Positions 50,276 through 59,345 of a stretch of 64,000 nucleotides of DNA are shown here, in pieces (within the stretch, counting starts at the first letter, position 1; each line of letters begins with the position of its first letter). The notes under the pieces were generated by a model. That model saw only the letters and a program-made list of their open reading frames with translations. It was not told the origin of the DNA and did no database searches. The DNA lies in NCBI GenBank assembly GCA_000442125.1, contig KE546982.1:344608-408607 (forward strand), read 5' to 3'. Position numbers and translations under genes: made by a program. This stretch comes from Opeltia flavorubescens (Eukaryota; Ascomycota; Lecanoromycetes; Teloschistales; Teloschistaceae).

Positions 50276-53077
50276 ATGACTTCTTTTTCAGCTCAGGATC
50301 TTGCCGTTCAGTGCCAGAATTTGTCAGCGAAGAAATGTCTTCAGGTCTGCTATGACACGGTTGTTTCACACTTGCAGAAGGCAAGAATTCAAAGCGCCGC
50401 GTGCGCTGTAGCTATAGAGCGGACGTGTTCTTATCTGCGATCGGAGGAGACTCTTGGGAGATTCGGCCCCGGCACTACCGAGCAATGGATTGTATGTCTC
50501 GAAGAAGAGCACGGCATCAACAGCATCCGGAAACAAATCACAGCCGGTTTACGGTACAGAAACGCTATGGCGGCGGCAGAGGCCACGATCATGGCACACT
50601 GGCACATCCCCCTCCACGATGTCTTCATCCATGACTCCTTCACCAAAAGCATCTCCCTATCCCTCGCCAAGAGCCTTGGTCGCCTCGCCAAGATCCTCCC
50701 ACTCACTCAGGCACGCACCGAGATCAAGAGCGCTATCACCCTTCGGATCGAAAACACAGGCAGCACATTGAACCACGCCTGCCCCCGGGACATTACAAAC
50801 ATCCTATCACGACTGCGGGAAGAGAAAGGAGGTCATGAGAATCGTGTGGAGGATATGGAAGACCAGGATTTGGAAGAGAAGTGTCAGAGTCTTGAAGATG
50901 AAGACGTAGAAGAGGAGTGTCAAAGCCTTGAGAATGAAGCCGGGGAAAACGAAGGTCACAGGCTTGAAGTTGGAGACTTGGAGTGGGAAGGTCAGAGGCT
51001 TGAAGATGAGAACTTGAACGAGCGAGGTCAGAGGCTTGAAGTTGAGGATTTGGAGGAAGGTCAGAGCTTTGACAATGAGCACCTTGATCCACGCGATTCC
51101 GATCAAGATGAAGAGCCCTCGCCCGTCAATCACGCGGCTACCAAAATTACCCAGCGAAAACGTAAACACAAGGCCAGCCATCATCTCTATCAGCCAAGCA
51201 AGAAGAACGTCAACAGGAATTCCACTCCAGTGCCACCGATTGAGGTTGCTCGGCGGGCACCCTCCTCTCTCCCCTTCGGCACGCCTTCAGATGATCGGAT
51301 CGGAGAAAGTACGTCGACCAGTCCTATCGATCCGCATGACTCCAGTCCCCTCTCACCAATTGGCGCCGCCAATATCTCAGCCTCACCGGTCTCCTTTATT
51401 CCGGATGTCCATGATACAATCGACGCGGGCTTTCCGACCGCTCAAAGAAGAGGACTGCACCAGTCAGGCACAAGAGGAAGCGTTGCCGTCGCAAAAGGCG
51501 GCAATCTCGTGGGAGATGCTCTGTTGCCGGGGAAGAGCGAAACCTCACTGGGGTCCGACTGCTGTATACTGGATGACCGTAATAAGGTTGCTCCCCAGCC
51601 GGCGACTTCATCCCTGGATTGTGTACCCAACAACACCGTCGAAGGTGCTCAGACGTCGCTGGCTCCGGGTAAGATGCTTTCGACCACGGCCATCCAGTTG
51701 ATCCTCCATATGATCGCCGACGGCATAGGATACTGCTACGACCCAAGCTACTTCAACGCCGATGAACCTCGAAAGATCAGCGTTCCCAACCGGGCCCCGG
51801 ATGCCCGGCTTTTGATCTTGCCGTTGAATCGTCGCAGGCATTGGACAGTAGCCTTATTCGATCGGGAAGACCATAGCATCGGGTACTACGATCCTTTGCA
51901 TGGCAGGACCGGAGCGGCTTCGGAAATGTCTCTGTTGCTCAAACACTGGAACCAGATCGACGAAGGCAACGAGTGGACATCAAAGCATATATCTGGCCCT
52001 CAGCAACCCAACCACGAGGACTGCGGAATCTACGTCCTCGTCACAATCTTCTACATCGCAGCGCAGCGAGTCCCTCCCCGTGATCTTGACGGTGATCTGT
52101 GGCGGTACATATTTCGAGATTCCTTGAGAGGCACATCCGACAGGCAGAGTATTCGTACACTCGTGGTCGCACGCAGCAAGCTAGGTGGGCTTTCTATCCA
52201 TTCCCTATCCCTTCATTCCGACTCGGTGAACCTCCTGTGACGATATACTACAGATGAAGAAGTAACCGTATCGGTACCAACGTCCTCGACCTCCGTGCGC
52301 GAAACTATATGTATCTCCGTCTCTTCAATTGCCCACTCCGTCGGCCAATGCCGGCAGCAGCTTTCAACAGCTCGAGCCATTCATGTCGAACGCACCTCCA
52401 TCGTCGATCTGATCACCCACATCCATCAATGCGCTGTTACGACCGCTGCCTCGGCACGTCAATCGCACGACTGCGACGTTGAGGAATACGACAAGCACAC
52501 GGTCATCATGCGGCAATACAACGCCCTTGGTACCATGCGACAGGAGAACATCTGGCGACTCATGCAGGCGGAGTCGGCCAAGGTCGAGCGACGTATCAAA
52601 GTCGAAAAGGCCAGAGCGGAGGATTGCGAGAAGCGGGAGAGACAGCTGGCGACTGGACTGTCCACGGCTAGGTTTGTCATTCATTCCTGTGCTACCTACT
52701 CCTTCACTCCATCACATGTTCGACGCCTGAAGCCTGGTAGTCTCTTCATCCACCGCGATCCTGTTTCATTCCCTACTCATCCTTTCTCCTTCCTTGCTCC
52801 CCCTTTTCTCCTTTCCTCCACGCGCTCCTTTCACTTTACTCCCTCCTCTCTCATGTTCTCCTGTTCCTCCATGGCCCTCATCCCTGGTGCCTCATGTCGC
52901 TTATACTTCGTCTTCCCACGCAGGACCGCACTTTCCCAATGGGGACTCATCGTTCAAGACCGGGAATCGTGCCTCAAGTCTGCGATGCAGGAGCTTACGG
53001 GCCTCAAAATTGATCTTAAAGAGCAGCTGGAGAGGCTTGATGGTATCGACCTCACGGATCTTGTTGCGATAACCTGA
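50276..53077 (+). CDS. Ulp1-like (C48 family) cysteine peptidase with repeat region and coiled-coil tail
   Basis: Predicted exons are 50276-52184, 52254-52671 and 52924-53077, giving about 826 aa. The N-terminal 190 residues are helical and unassigned. Residues 198-268 hold six copies of an acidic 12-residue repeat (DLEEKCQSLEDE type). A basic patch (QRKRKHKA, 293-300) may be a nuclear signal, and a Ser/Pro-rich linker follows. The C-terminal peptidase part shows the Ulp1 signature: His522 (RRRHWTVALFD), Asp539 (IGYYDPL), the oxyanion Gln577 (GPQQPNHEDCG) and nucleophile Cys583 (EDCGIYVL). All four catalytic positions are present, so activity on SUMO- or NEDD8-like conjugates is plausible. 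Exons 2 and 3 add a tail with a Lys/Glu/Arg-rich coiled coil (around SAKVERRIKVEKARAEDC). Without splicing the first frame would stop at residue 654. The architecture differs from the housekeeping Ulp1 and Ulp2 enzymes and resembles expanded accessory C48 families of fungi. Substrate unknown. Confidence 0.75.
50867..51080 (+). repeat. 36-bp tandem repeat inside the Ulp1-like gene (about six copies)
   Basis: In-frame degenerate repeat coding for 12-residue acidic units ending in SLEDE, SLENE, RLEVG, RLEDE, RLEVE and SFDNE. The last copy is one codon shorter. Copy number probably varies between strains because the unit is in frame. Confidence 0.8.
52185..52253 (+). other. Predicted intron 1 of the Ulp1-like gene (69 nt)
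   Basis: Donor GTGGGC, acceptor TACTACAG, phase 1. It bypasses the stop at 52238-52240 and joins a downstream frame that would otherwise have no good start. The donor is non-optimal, so an unspliced 654-aa product is the alternative. Confidence 0.5.
52672..52923 (+). other. Predicted intron 2 of the Ulp1-like gene (252 nt)
   Basis: Donor GTTTGT, acceptor CCACGCAG, phase 2, with a very long pyrimidine-rich stretch (about 52,740-52,880). The length is a multiple of three and it has no stop, so retention would insert 84 low-complexity residues. The composition break on both sides favours an intron. Confidence 0.55.
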
Positions 53078-53493
53078 CAAGGATAGTTGGATTGACACCA
53101 TTGCTCTACGATTAATGACTGTACGCTATGCATGTCATCTTTGTCGGAATAAATATTGATTTTGGGTGCTGGTACGCTTTATTTGGTAGGGAACATCATG
53201 GAGCTATAAGCTCAACGGAATCATGGGAAAGGATTGGGCTGGATGGCGATGGCTAATTGTATGTTGAGGAGAATTATAGGAATGTAACAGGACGGACTTG
53301 GCGACTTTAAGCTAGACGGACCCGAGATTTGATTCTATGCCTCTTCGCCCTCTGACCCCCGCAAATGCAATGCACATAAACGATGCTCTCCAATTCATTA
53401 TTATATCAAGTTCTCGTCAACTCTGGAATGCTAACAGTGGGTATCAATCCATCCTGCTAACGCCCCTCTACCGAAAGAATTACACGCCCTTGC
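53078..53493. other. Intergenic, no gene seen
   Basis: 3' flank of the Ulp1-like gene facing the end of the HNH relic on the other strand. No motif supports a gene here. Confidence 0.4.
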
Positions 53494-54712
53494 TCAATCT
53501 TCCAAACGGCACTCCCACTCTAATTGCTCTATACAACACATTCGCTGTTCGTCCTCGGCGATGTCCTGACCCCAAGCGGGAAAGAGACTCTTCATCTCAC
53601 TCGAATTTACCGCGCCGCCGTGCTCCTGTATATCATCTAACCACTGCTGCTCTTTCTCCATGTGCTTCCTCCACCGACCGTGTGGACCAGATCTGGCGCG
53701 CTCGGCGGCAATGGCGGACTCGTATAGGGCTCTACTGGCCTCGCGGCCTTCGTCCCAGCTGCTGAGGGGTCCCGAAGATTTTGGGTCGTTGCCGCCACTT
53801 GCAATGCTTTGTGAGCTTGTAAGGTTGGGGAGTTCTTGGTGGGATCTGCTCTCCGGTGCCGTAGGGGTCGCGGCATCGGGGTTGCGGATACCATGGTGTT
53901 CCTCCGATGCAACTCGAGCGCGTTCCACAGCCGTCCCACGGTCGTCTTCCCCATCGTTCCTGACTCTCGTCTTGAGCGCTTGGTGGTAAGTATGGGTAGG
54001 CTCGGGGTTCGTGATGCGCTTTGGTTGGCAGGCTTCCATGAACCGCCGTACTTATAGCACTCTTCGGCATCGACAAGCTCAGATGTGCCGCTCTCCACCC
54101 GCAGCAGATGGCACTCATGCCCTTATTGTAAAAAGCCCGAGAGCATCGTGAAAATTGCCCGAGCGAAACGAGCGGACATGCATTCCCGTGCGACTCCGAG
54201 ATGATGGAGTCTAGCATTGTGGTAGAGATCAGCCAATCCCTTGGAGTAAGCCAATACATGTGTATCAAACTCGGCGCCTCCGTTTGCATTGTGTTTCGGT
54301 GTGTGGACAAATCGCATCCTGTCCCAGCCTCGATGCAAATCCGTGCGGAGGAGCATGGTATTCGATGTATCATTGATCCCCTGCCTTCCCCCATACCTAG
54401 TACCCCATATCAATTCATTCGGTTGTCCTGATAGCATTGTACTTCAGCGAGAGGGCAAGTGACGGTTATCGCACCCCTCTGTATAAGCAGTCATCCGGCA
54501 TAACGGGTCCTGTAAAGCAATAGCGTCAGAGCTTGTATTGAGAGCCAAAGTCCCAAAGAGCCGGCAGGTATTTCGGTTACTACCTTGCAAACAGACTTAA
54601 CCATACCTTCGATCTATATCTGATTTCAATAGAGTCGCCTTGAAAGCGAGTCGAGCCGCGAGAACTTTCTCACGAATCTGGTCGTTGAAATCAAGTCAGG
54701 AGAAATCCCGCT
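53494..54712 (-). pseudogene. Relic of a fungal HNH-domain protein gene
   Basis: Minus-strand pieces in order: 54,700-54,607 (helical stretch around REKVLAARLAFKATLLK, ending at an AG-GTATGG donor); 54,510-54,440 (DPLCRMTAYTEGCDNRHL, the Cys/His entry to an HNH fold); 54,390-54,123 (INDTSNTMLLRTDLHRGWD and RMRFVHTPKH, the second half); and an Arg/Glu-rich C-terminal part to 53,494 (around AERARSGPHGRWRKHME). This order matches ascomycete proteins with an HNH_2-type nuclease domain. The pieces lie in different frames, and a TAA interrupts the frame just after SGFLQ near 54,120, with an upstream CAA-to-TAA type context typical of RIP. I therefore call it a pseudogene. Splicing could explain one of the shifts but not all of them. 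Confidence 0.55.
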
Positions 54713-55740
54713 TGAGGAGATGACAATACACGTCTCCACTCTGGTGTATGGGTCTTTGATTCCTTCATCCACCAATTATCACTGCCTGATATCTCCTAGC
54801 ATCGCGGGCGGTGAGACGGTGTCGACTTTCCTTGCAGCGACAACACACTACCTCCTTAAGGACCCACAGCATTCGGGCTACTCGCGCCTTTAAGACGGGA
54901 TCCGCCAACGGTACAGCACGGAAAGCGAGATTGACGCTCAGACCGCGCAACAGCGACCATACCCACAGGCCGTTAATTCAAGAAGGCCTGAGAATCTGCC
55001 TACCGGACAGTCAGGGTTTCCCCCGACTGAGTCAAGGGCAGACGAATGACGGACGGTTTGTGCCCAAAGGGGTGAGCACTAATAATTTTCCCAGAAGAAC
55101 CCGTCCTTTGGAGGCGAAATAGATGAATGCTAATGTGAGATTCGACGGAAGAGTACACAAGTGCATGGACCGTCACACACGACGAGCGCAGTACCCCCAA
55201 TCCTATGACATTCAAAGCAGAGGGCTGGCTTGATGGCGACACCGAAAATGTTAGACAGCCGAGTCAACTGTTCGGCCTGGGACCAAGAGGGTGTTTGGGT
55301 CGGAAGTAGGTCATGAAATCTCGGCGTGACTGGAAATTTGGTTTCCATTTCGGATGTTATGGCTTGAGTAGCCTGACCGATTTGGCTTTGGCAGAGACAG
55401 TGAGCCTTGCTTTCTTTGAGCACCGCCACTGGTCCTAGTGGGGATCTAAAAATCCATACTCTGGAGCGAGATCTTGTGCACTTCTCCGTTATGGAACACC
55501 CCGATTACATCATCCCAACTTGTATCCCCTCAATGACCCACCATCTCCTCATTATATCCATTCCGATCATTTCAACACCCCTTATCTCCTCTCATGATCT
55601 CTTCTGCAGCTCAGCCCCTACATTGTCCCCAGGCGCCAAAGTTAACGTACCCTTGCGCCTCGAGAATATCTTCCTTTCCACCTCCTCTTTTCACTCCCCC
55701 CCTCTTTGAAAGAACCCTGTACTCTCTAAGCAACGTCACA
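54713..55740. other. Region with no assignable gene
   Basis: A 99-codon minus-strand frame (55,429-55,130) with several Cys and a 61-codon one (54,950-54,765) lack motifs I recognise. They could be further debris of neighbouring relics. Plus-strand frames here are low in complexity. Confidence 0.35.
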
Positions 55741-55854
55741 ATGAAAGCCATGTACTCCGATTGGGCGAATTTTCGACCTAGGCAAGCTGGGGCACCGTCG
55801 GAGAAGGTGAGGAAGGTTCCTCGTGGACGGCCGGTGGTTGATAGTCGGTTCTGA
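55741..55854 (+). CDS. Possible small ORF, 37 aa
   Basis: An ATG in good context (GTCACAATGAAAG) follows about 120 bp of pyrimidine-rich promoter-like sequence. It opens a 37-residue basic peptide (MKAMYSDWANF ... GRPVVDSRF). The start region looks like a genuine fungal gene start, so this may be the first exon of a lost gene or a small secreted-free peptide gene. No family known. Confidence 0.25.
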   Translation: MKAMYSDWANFRPRQAGAPSEKVRKVPRGRPVVDSRF

Positions 55855-56199
55855 GAAGTAGAAGTATTGGCGTTGGTTTCGTTTGAAATAGATGGGTTTG
55901 TCCAGCGGGTGGGGTCGAGTGTGTGAGCGTCTGGCCAGTGTTGCTCTGTGTGGTGGGTTGCAGGTACGTTGAGGTAGACTCTGCATCCTGTAGGAAGGAG
56001 TACTGGCTTAGATCCTTCGGGCGTGGTGACCTTGACGGGAGTTGGGCGGGTGACTATCTTCGTGATCTGCTGTGGCGCGGGAAAAAGGCGAAGGGTCTCG
56101 TGCTATTGTGGCATCGCACATTAGCTGTTCAGTCACTCGAGGCGACGAACTCTCCTCACTTGCTTTCGACATGATGAAAACACTCACCATGAACCCATA

Positions 56200-57195
56200 T
56201 GTGTAATTCAACTTGTCGAAATCGTTCGTGTAAGTAAGCTTCATTGGCCGTCGTCTCGTATCTCGCCAAGAGGTGAAGGAACAGATTACCCGTCACCTCC
56301 GTCTCGGTGAAGGCTTGCTTCTTCGTCGGCGCTGCCGTTGCGTTCTCACGCTTCCCGGCAACTTTTGCTTCATCGGCGGAGGCGCGTAGGACAGATGTAA
56401 GCAAGTTTCCGCGGGCGGATCCTGGAATGTAGCTATTACCACCATAGCTACTGTGGACCTCGTGCTTTTCCGATCGTATCATCTCCTGCATATAGGCTTC
56501 AAACTCCTCTTGCGCAATGGCTGCTGTTCTCAAAGGACTCATATATATCATTCATCGCGGTAGGAGCAGCACAGGTATTGTGTTCGCCATCGTGGTTGTC
56601 ATCGCGTCCAGGAAGCCAGATGTATAGCCGGTTGGAATTGCATTTGCACTGGCGCTCAACGTACCTTCGTTCCATTCGAGATCTCGCCTAGAATCGTTTT
56701 TGGCAATCACCGCAAGCGTCAGACCAAGGAGGATGGATGATACCAGACAGAGGCCAGACGGCGCATCTGTAGCTTCGTTTCATGCCAGACAAGGTCATTG
56801 GCCCCTGTACTGTCGGCAAAGGGAGGAGCTGTGATACGCAGATGGAAACGGAAAGCTGTAGTCGTCACATTTGGACCATAGATCTCGAGAAGCTCTATCA
56901 AGATGAAGACTGAGTCAGCTACGAGGTATATAAAGTACCGGCGATGTTGAGGAAAAGATGGCAGGAAAACATTGAGCAACTGACTGTGTTTATCACGCGG
57001 TTTTGTGAACTCATTCCTTCTCTTCATTGCGTCCCAGCCCATCGGCGCATCATACACGCAGCAAACACCTCGCCGTTTTCATCATGAGCTCTGCGCTTGT
57101 CCTCGAACGACCAATCTTTGATCATCAACCGGCACCATCGCGGCCACCCTTTCCCCTCGAGTAAATGGTTGTGATACATCCATCGGAGAATTGGA
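56200..57195 (-). pseudogene. Cytochrome P450 relic 1, N-terminal anchor and C-terminal half missing
   Basis: Minus-strand pieces follow the P450 order. First comes a start-like stretch with WPRWCRLMIKDWSFEDKRR (57,150-57,090). Then EFTKPRDKH, a stopless intron of about 80 nt ending TTGATAG, and EIYGPNVTTT with FRFHLRITAPPF (helix C region, near 56,840). Next is IPTGYTSGFLDAM with YMSPLRTAAIAQEEFEAYMQ, and finally TETEVTGNLF followed by LLARYETTAN, the helix I oxygen-binding motif (56,260). Beyond helix I the similarity stops: the ExxR and heme-Cys segments are absent. The usual membrane anchor is also absent, and the start abuts the acyltransferase relic. At least one frame change separates the pieces. 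As a heme monooxygenase it would be dead. It was probably part of a secondary-metabolite pathway. Confidence 0.65.
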
Positions 57196-57196
57196 G

Positions 57197-58260
57197 TCAA
57201 GATGTAGCATATCTAGCAAAATGGTCAAAGGCTATATGAAGCGACGAGATATCCGGGCTGCTTGCTGCCAGTCGTATTGCCTCAGAGAATATTTGACAAT
57301 TCTTAGCAATGTAGACATTGCGTCTGATGCCGGTTGCGACTGAGGACAATGGTGTATTGGGCGATAGGACTGTAGAGATGGGTAAGCGTGTCATGCAGCA
57401 GAAAATCACATTGCCAACATAAAATGGTGATAGTGGTGGGTCGAGGATCCTGCCACCGTCAATTGCATCCGTGGCAATAGAGTCTCGGCTTTCATCTCAG
57501 GCCTGACCCTTTGAAAGGGGGAAAGCGAGCGCGCGGTATGCTTACCCAGAGCAAAGCCACGAGTGCGTCGCCTGAAGAGATGCAACCTGGTCCTTGTGGT
57601 GCACTGTCTTGTTTGAGCCGCTGGATTGATTGAGAGCTGAAGGTGAAAAGGCATGTCTTGGTCTCGGGGCTTCCCGGAGCGGTGGCAGCGGCTGGAATAT
57701 ACTGAGATTCTCTTCCCGGATGAATTGAAGGCTGCCTTTGGAGGTTCTCTGGAGCGTGCAGGCCCAGAAGATGCCAAAGGTTAGTGCTACCCTTTAGCTC
57801 GTCATATCTTGCCTTTGATCTGGTCTTGTCGATTCCTGGCGATGTGAATTGCATTTGTATGCGGTCACCTTGTACCTTCCTGTTCGTAGGATCCTGCGGT
57901 TCCCGGCAATTCTGAGACCATCTTTTAAGAATTGACGAGCTTGCTCTTGCATCGGCAAATGAATGGGAGCAGCAGAAGGAAAATCAAGCAGCCACCGGGA
58001 ATCAGGTTGATCTGNGCAAATACGACTTCATTCGTTCTTTCAAGGTCAGCAGTTAAAGGTGCCAGAATCTTAGTACCAAGCTTACCTTGAGCCTTTATAT
58101 CACTGCACGAATGGTCCCATCCAGAATGACCCTTGGTAAGATCATTGACAGTCCAGAAGTTATGAAGGTAGTGCTCCATGTACCCAAGCTTTAAAATACC
58201 GGGGCGTAGACCTGAAGCTTGACTCGAATCAAAATGAGGCTTAGAGGAGTTTACAGTCAT
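57197..58260 (-). pseudogene. BAHD-type acyltransferase relic
   Basis: Minus-strand pieces match fungal O-acyltransferases of the transferase family that includes trichothecene acetyltransferases. TVNDLTKGHSGWDHS precedes INLIPGGCLIF and the catalytic HSFAD (HxxxD, near 57,940). TCLFTFSSQSIQRLK and SSGDALVALLW follow (near 57,580), then IDGRRILDPPLSPFYVGNV (near 57,430). The C-terminal DFGWG block is absent and the gene ends at P450 relic 1. HSFAD lies in a different frame from the preceding GGCLIF, and another shift separates SSGDALVALLW from the IDGRR segment, so it is broken. One base at 58,014 is ambiguous. A minus-strand frame at 58,486-58,241 (LYDFSLLDESIPPLHQ) may be its N-terminal part. 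Confidence 0.65.
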
Positions 58261-58499
58261 CCAGGGCCTTTTCCCAGACTACATTGTATTTTTGCTCCAA
58301 TGTGAGGATGAAGGCCTGGTGGAGAGGGGGAATACTCTCGTCCAGTAGACTGAAGTCGTACAGACGGTGCCGAGCACCGAGATTTTCCCGCGAGCCCTGG
58401 ATCACACCGACGTCGTTGTTTGGTAGTATCCAGGGACAGCAGATTTTCCAAGGTGACCGTCGAACATGTGTAGCTCTGACAGACAATACTGCACCATCC

Positions 58500-58990
58500 T
58501 GCGAGCTTACGCGATTATCAAGTAAACTTAGGGAGGAACGCTAGCCTTTCTTGTCCTGGGCTTTAGAGCCTCCTTTCCGCCATGATGCGGGCCTCTCTGC
58601 ATAAATTTAGTCGGCAGTGCAGAAGGCAGGAAAGTCCTGAGAAACCCCTGATTGATCCTTATCACAGGCTTCACGTCAAGCACCCAACTCCGGCGGAGAA
58701 CATAATCACAACCCTCTCCATCCCCGAATCTCGGGCATGCCATCGGGTCGCAACGCAACTCTAATGGCGTCAGGATTCTTCTACGCTCCTCGACGACTTT
58801 CGAAACTGAATGCNGCAGTGTACACATTCTCGTGTTCGTGTGGTTGACAATGATTCTACCATTACCTTCCCAATTCGTTTTAGATCGTCAAAGTATTGAA
58901 GTCTTCGTGAAGCGATAGCTGGCAGCTGAAATGGGCGAGGATTTATGCAGCGTCGACGTCTTTGCTGGTGCGGTTACTGACTTGAACGCC
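58500..58990. other. Gene debris of unknown origin
   Basis: A minus-strand frame (58,827-58,528, one ambiguous base at 58,814) with a Glu/Arg-rich start (VVEERRRILTPLE) is open but unrecognised. Its position between the acyltransferase and P450 relics suggests further cluster debris. Confidence 0.3.
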
Positions 58991-59345
58991 TTGTCCACAA
59001 TCCCGCCCCCTCACTTCTTCGTGCCCCTTGTCCCAGACCTGACAGTCTCATTGACAGTCTTAGCCGGCGCCCTCTTCTCCTTCTTTGCTCCGGCGCCACT
59101 TCCCTTGGGGCATCCCTTTCCCTTCTTCGACGGCTCGAAAGAGGAGACTATGTACCCACCCACTACTTTGCCTGCTTCATCAAGAGATCAACAGCCTACA
59201 AACCGCATCTGCTGCTCTTCTCCGAGAGTTTCCTTCGGTTAGTCAGCCTTCTTTGTTGCGCCTGGTTTCCGACCAGCTGTCTTCTTCTCTTTCGCTGGAG
59301 GAGCAGGGGCAGCGGCGACTTTGGGAGTAGCGCTACCCTCGGACT
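58990..59345 (-). pseudogene. Lys/Ala-rich, AT-hook-like protein tail
   Basis: Minus-strand stretches APAPPAKEKKTAGRKPG and, after a stop and some 100 bp, KKGKGCPKGSGAGAKKEK and RAPAKTVNET. Both resemble the basic C-terminus of a chromatin protein with AT-hook-like GRKPG/GxPKG cores. This is unlike any P450, yet it runs on in frame from P450 relic 2. Either two unrelated genes were fused by a rearrangement or the similarity is composition only. Confidence 0.35.

Noticed and set aside
50276-53077. Housekeeping Ulp1 or Ulp2 SUMO protease
   Set aside because: The catalytic residues fit the family, but the N-terminal region, acidic 12-mer repeats and C-terminal coiled coil do not match either conserved enzyme.
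53337-54057. Plus-strand frames opposite the HNH relic
   Set aside because: Antisense shadows. The minus strand carries the recognisable HNH motifs.
58931-59242. 103-codon plus-strand frame with hydrophobic runs
   Set aside because: It is the antisense of the Lys/Ala-rich minus-strand stretches. Lys-rich codons read backwards give Phe/Leu-rich peptides.
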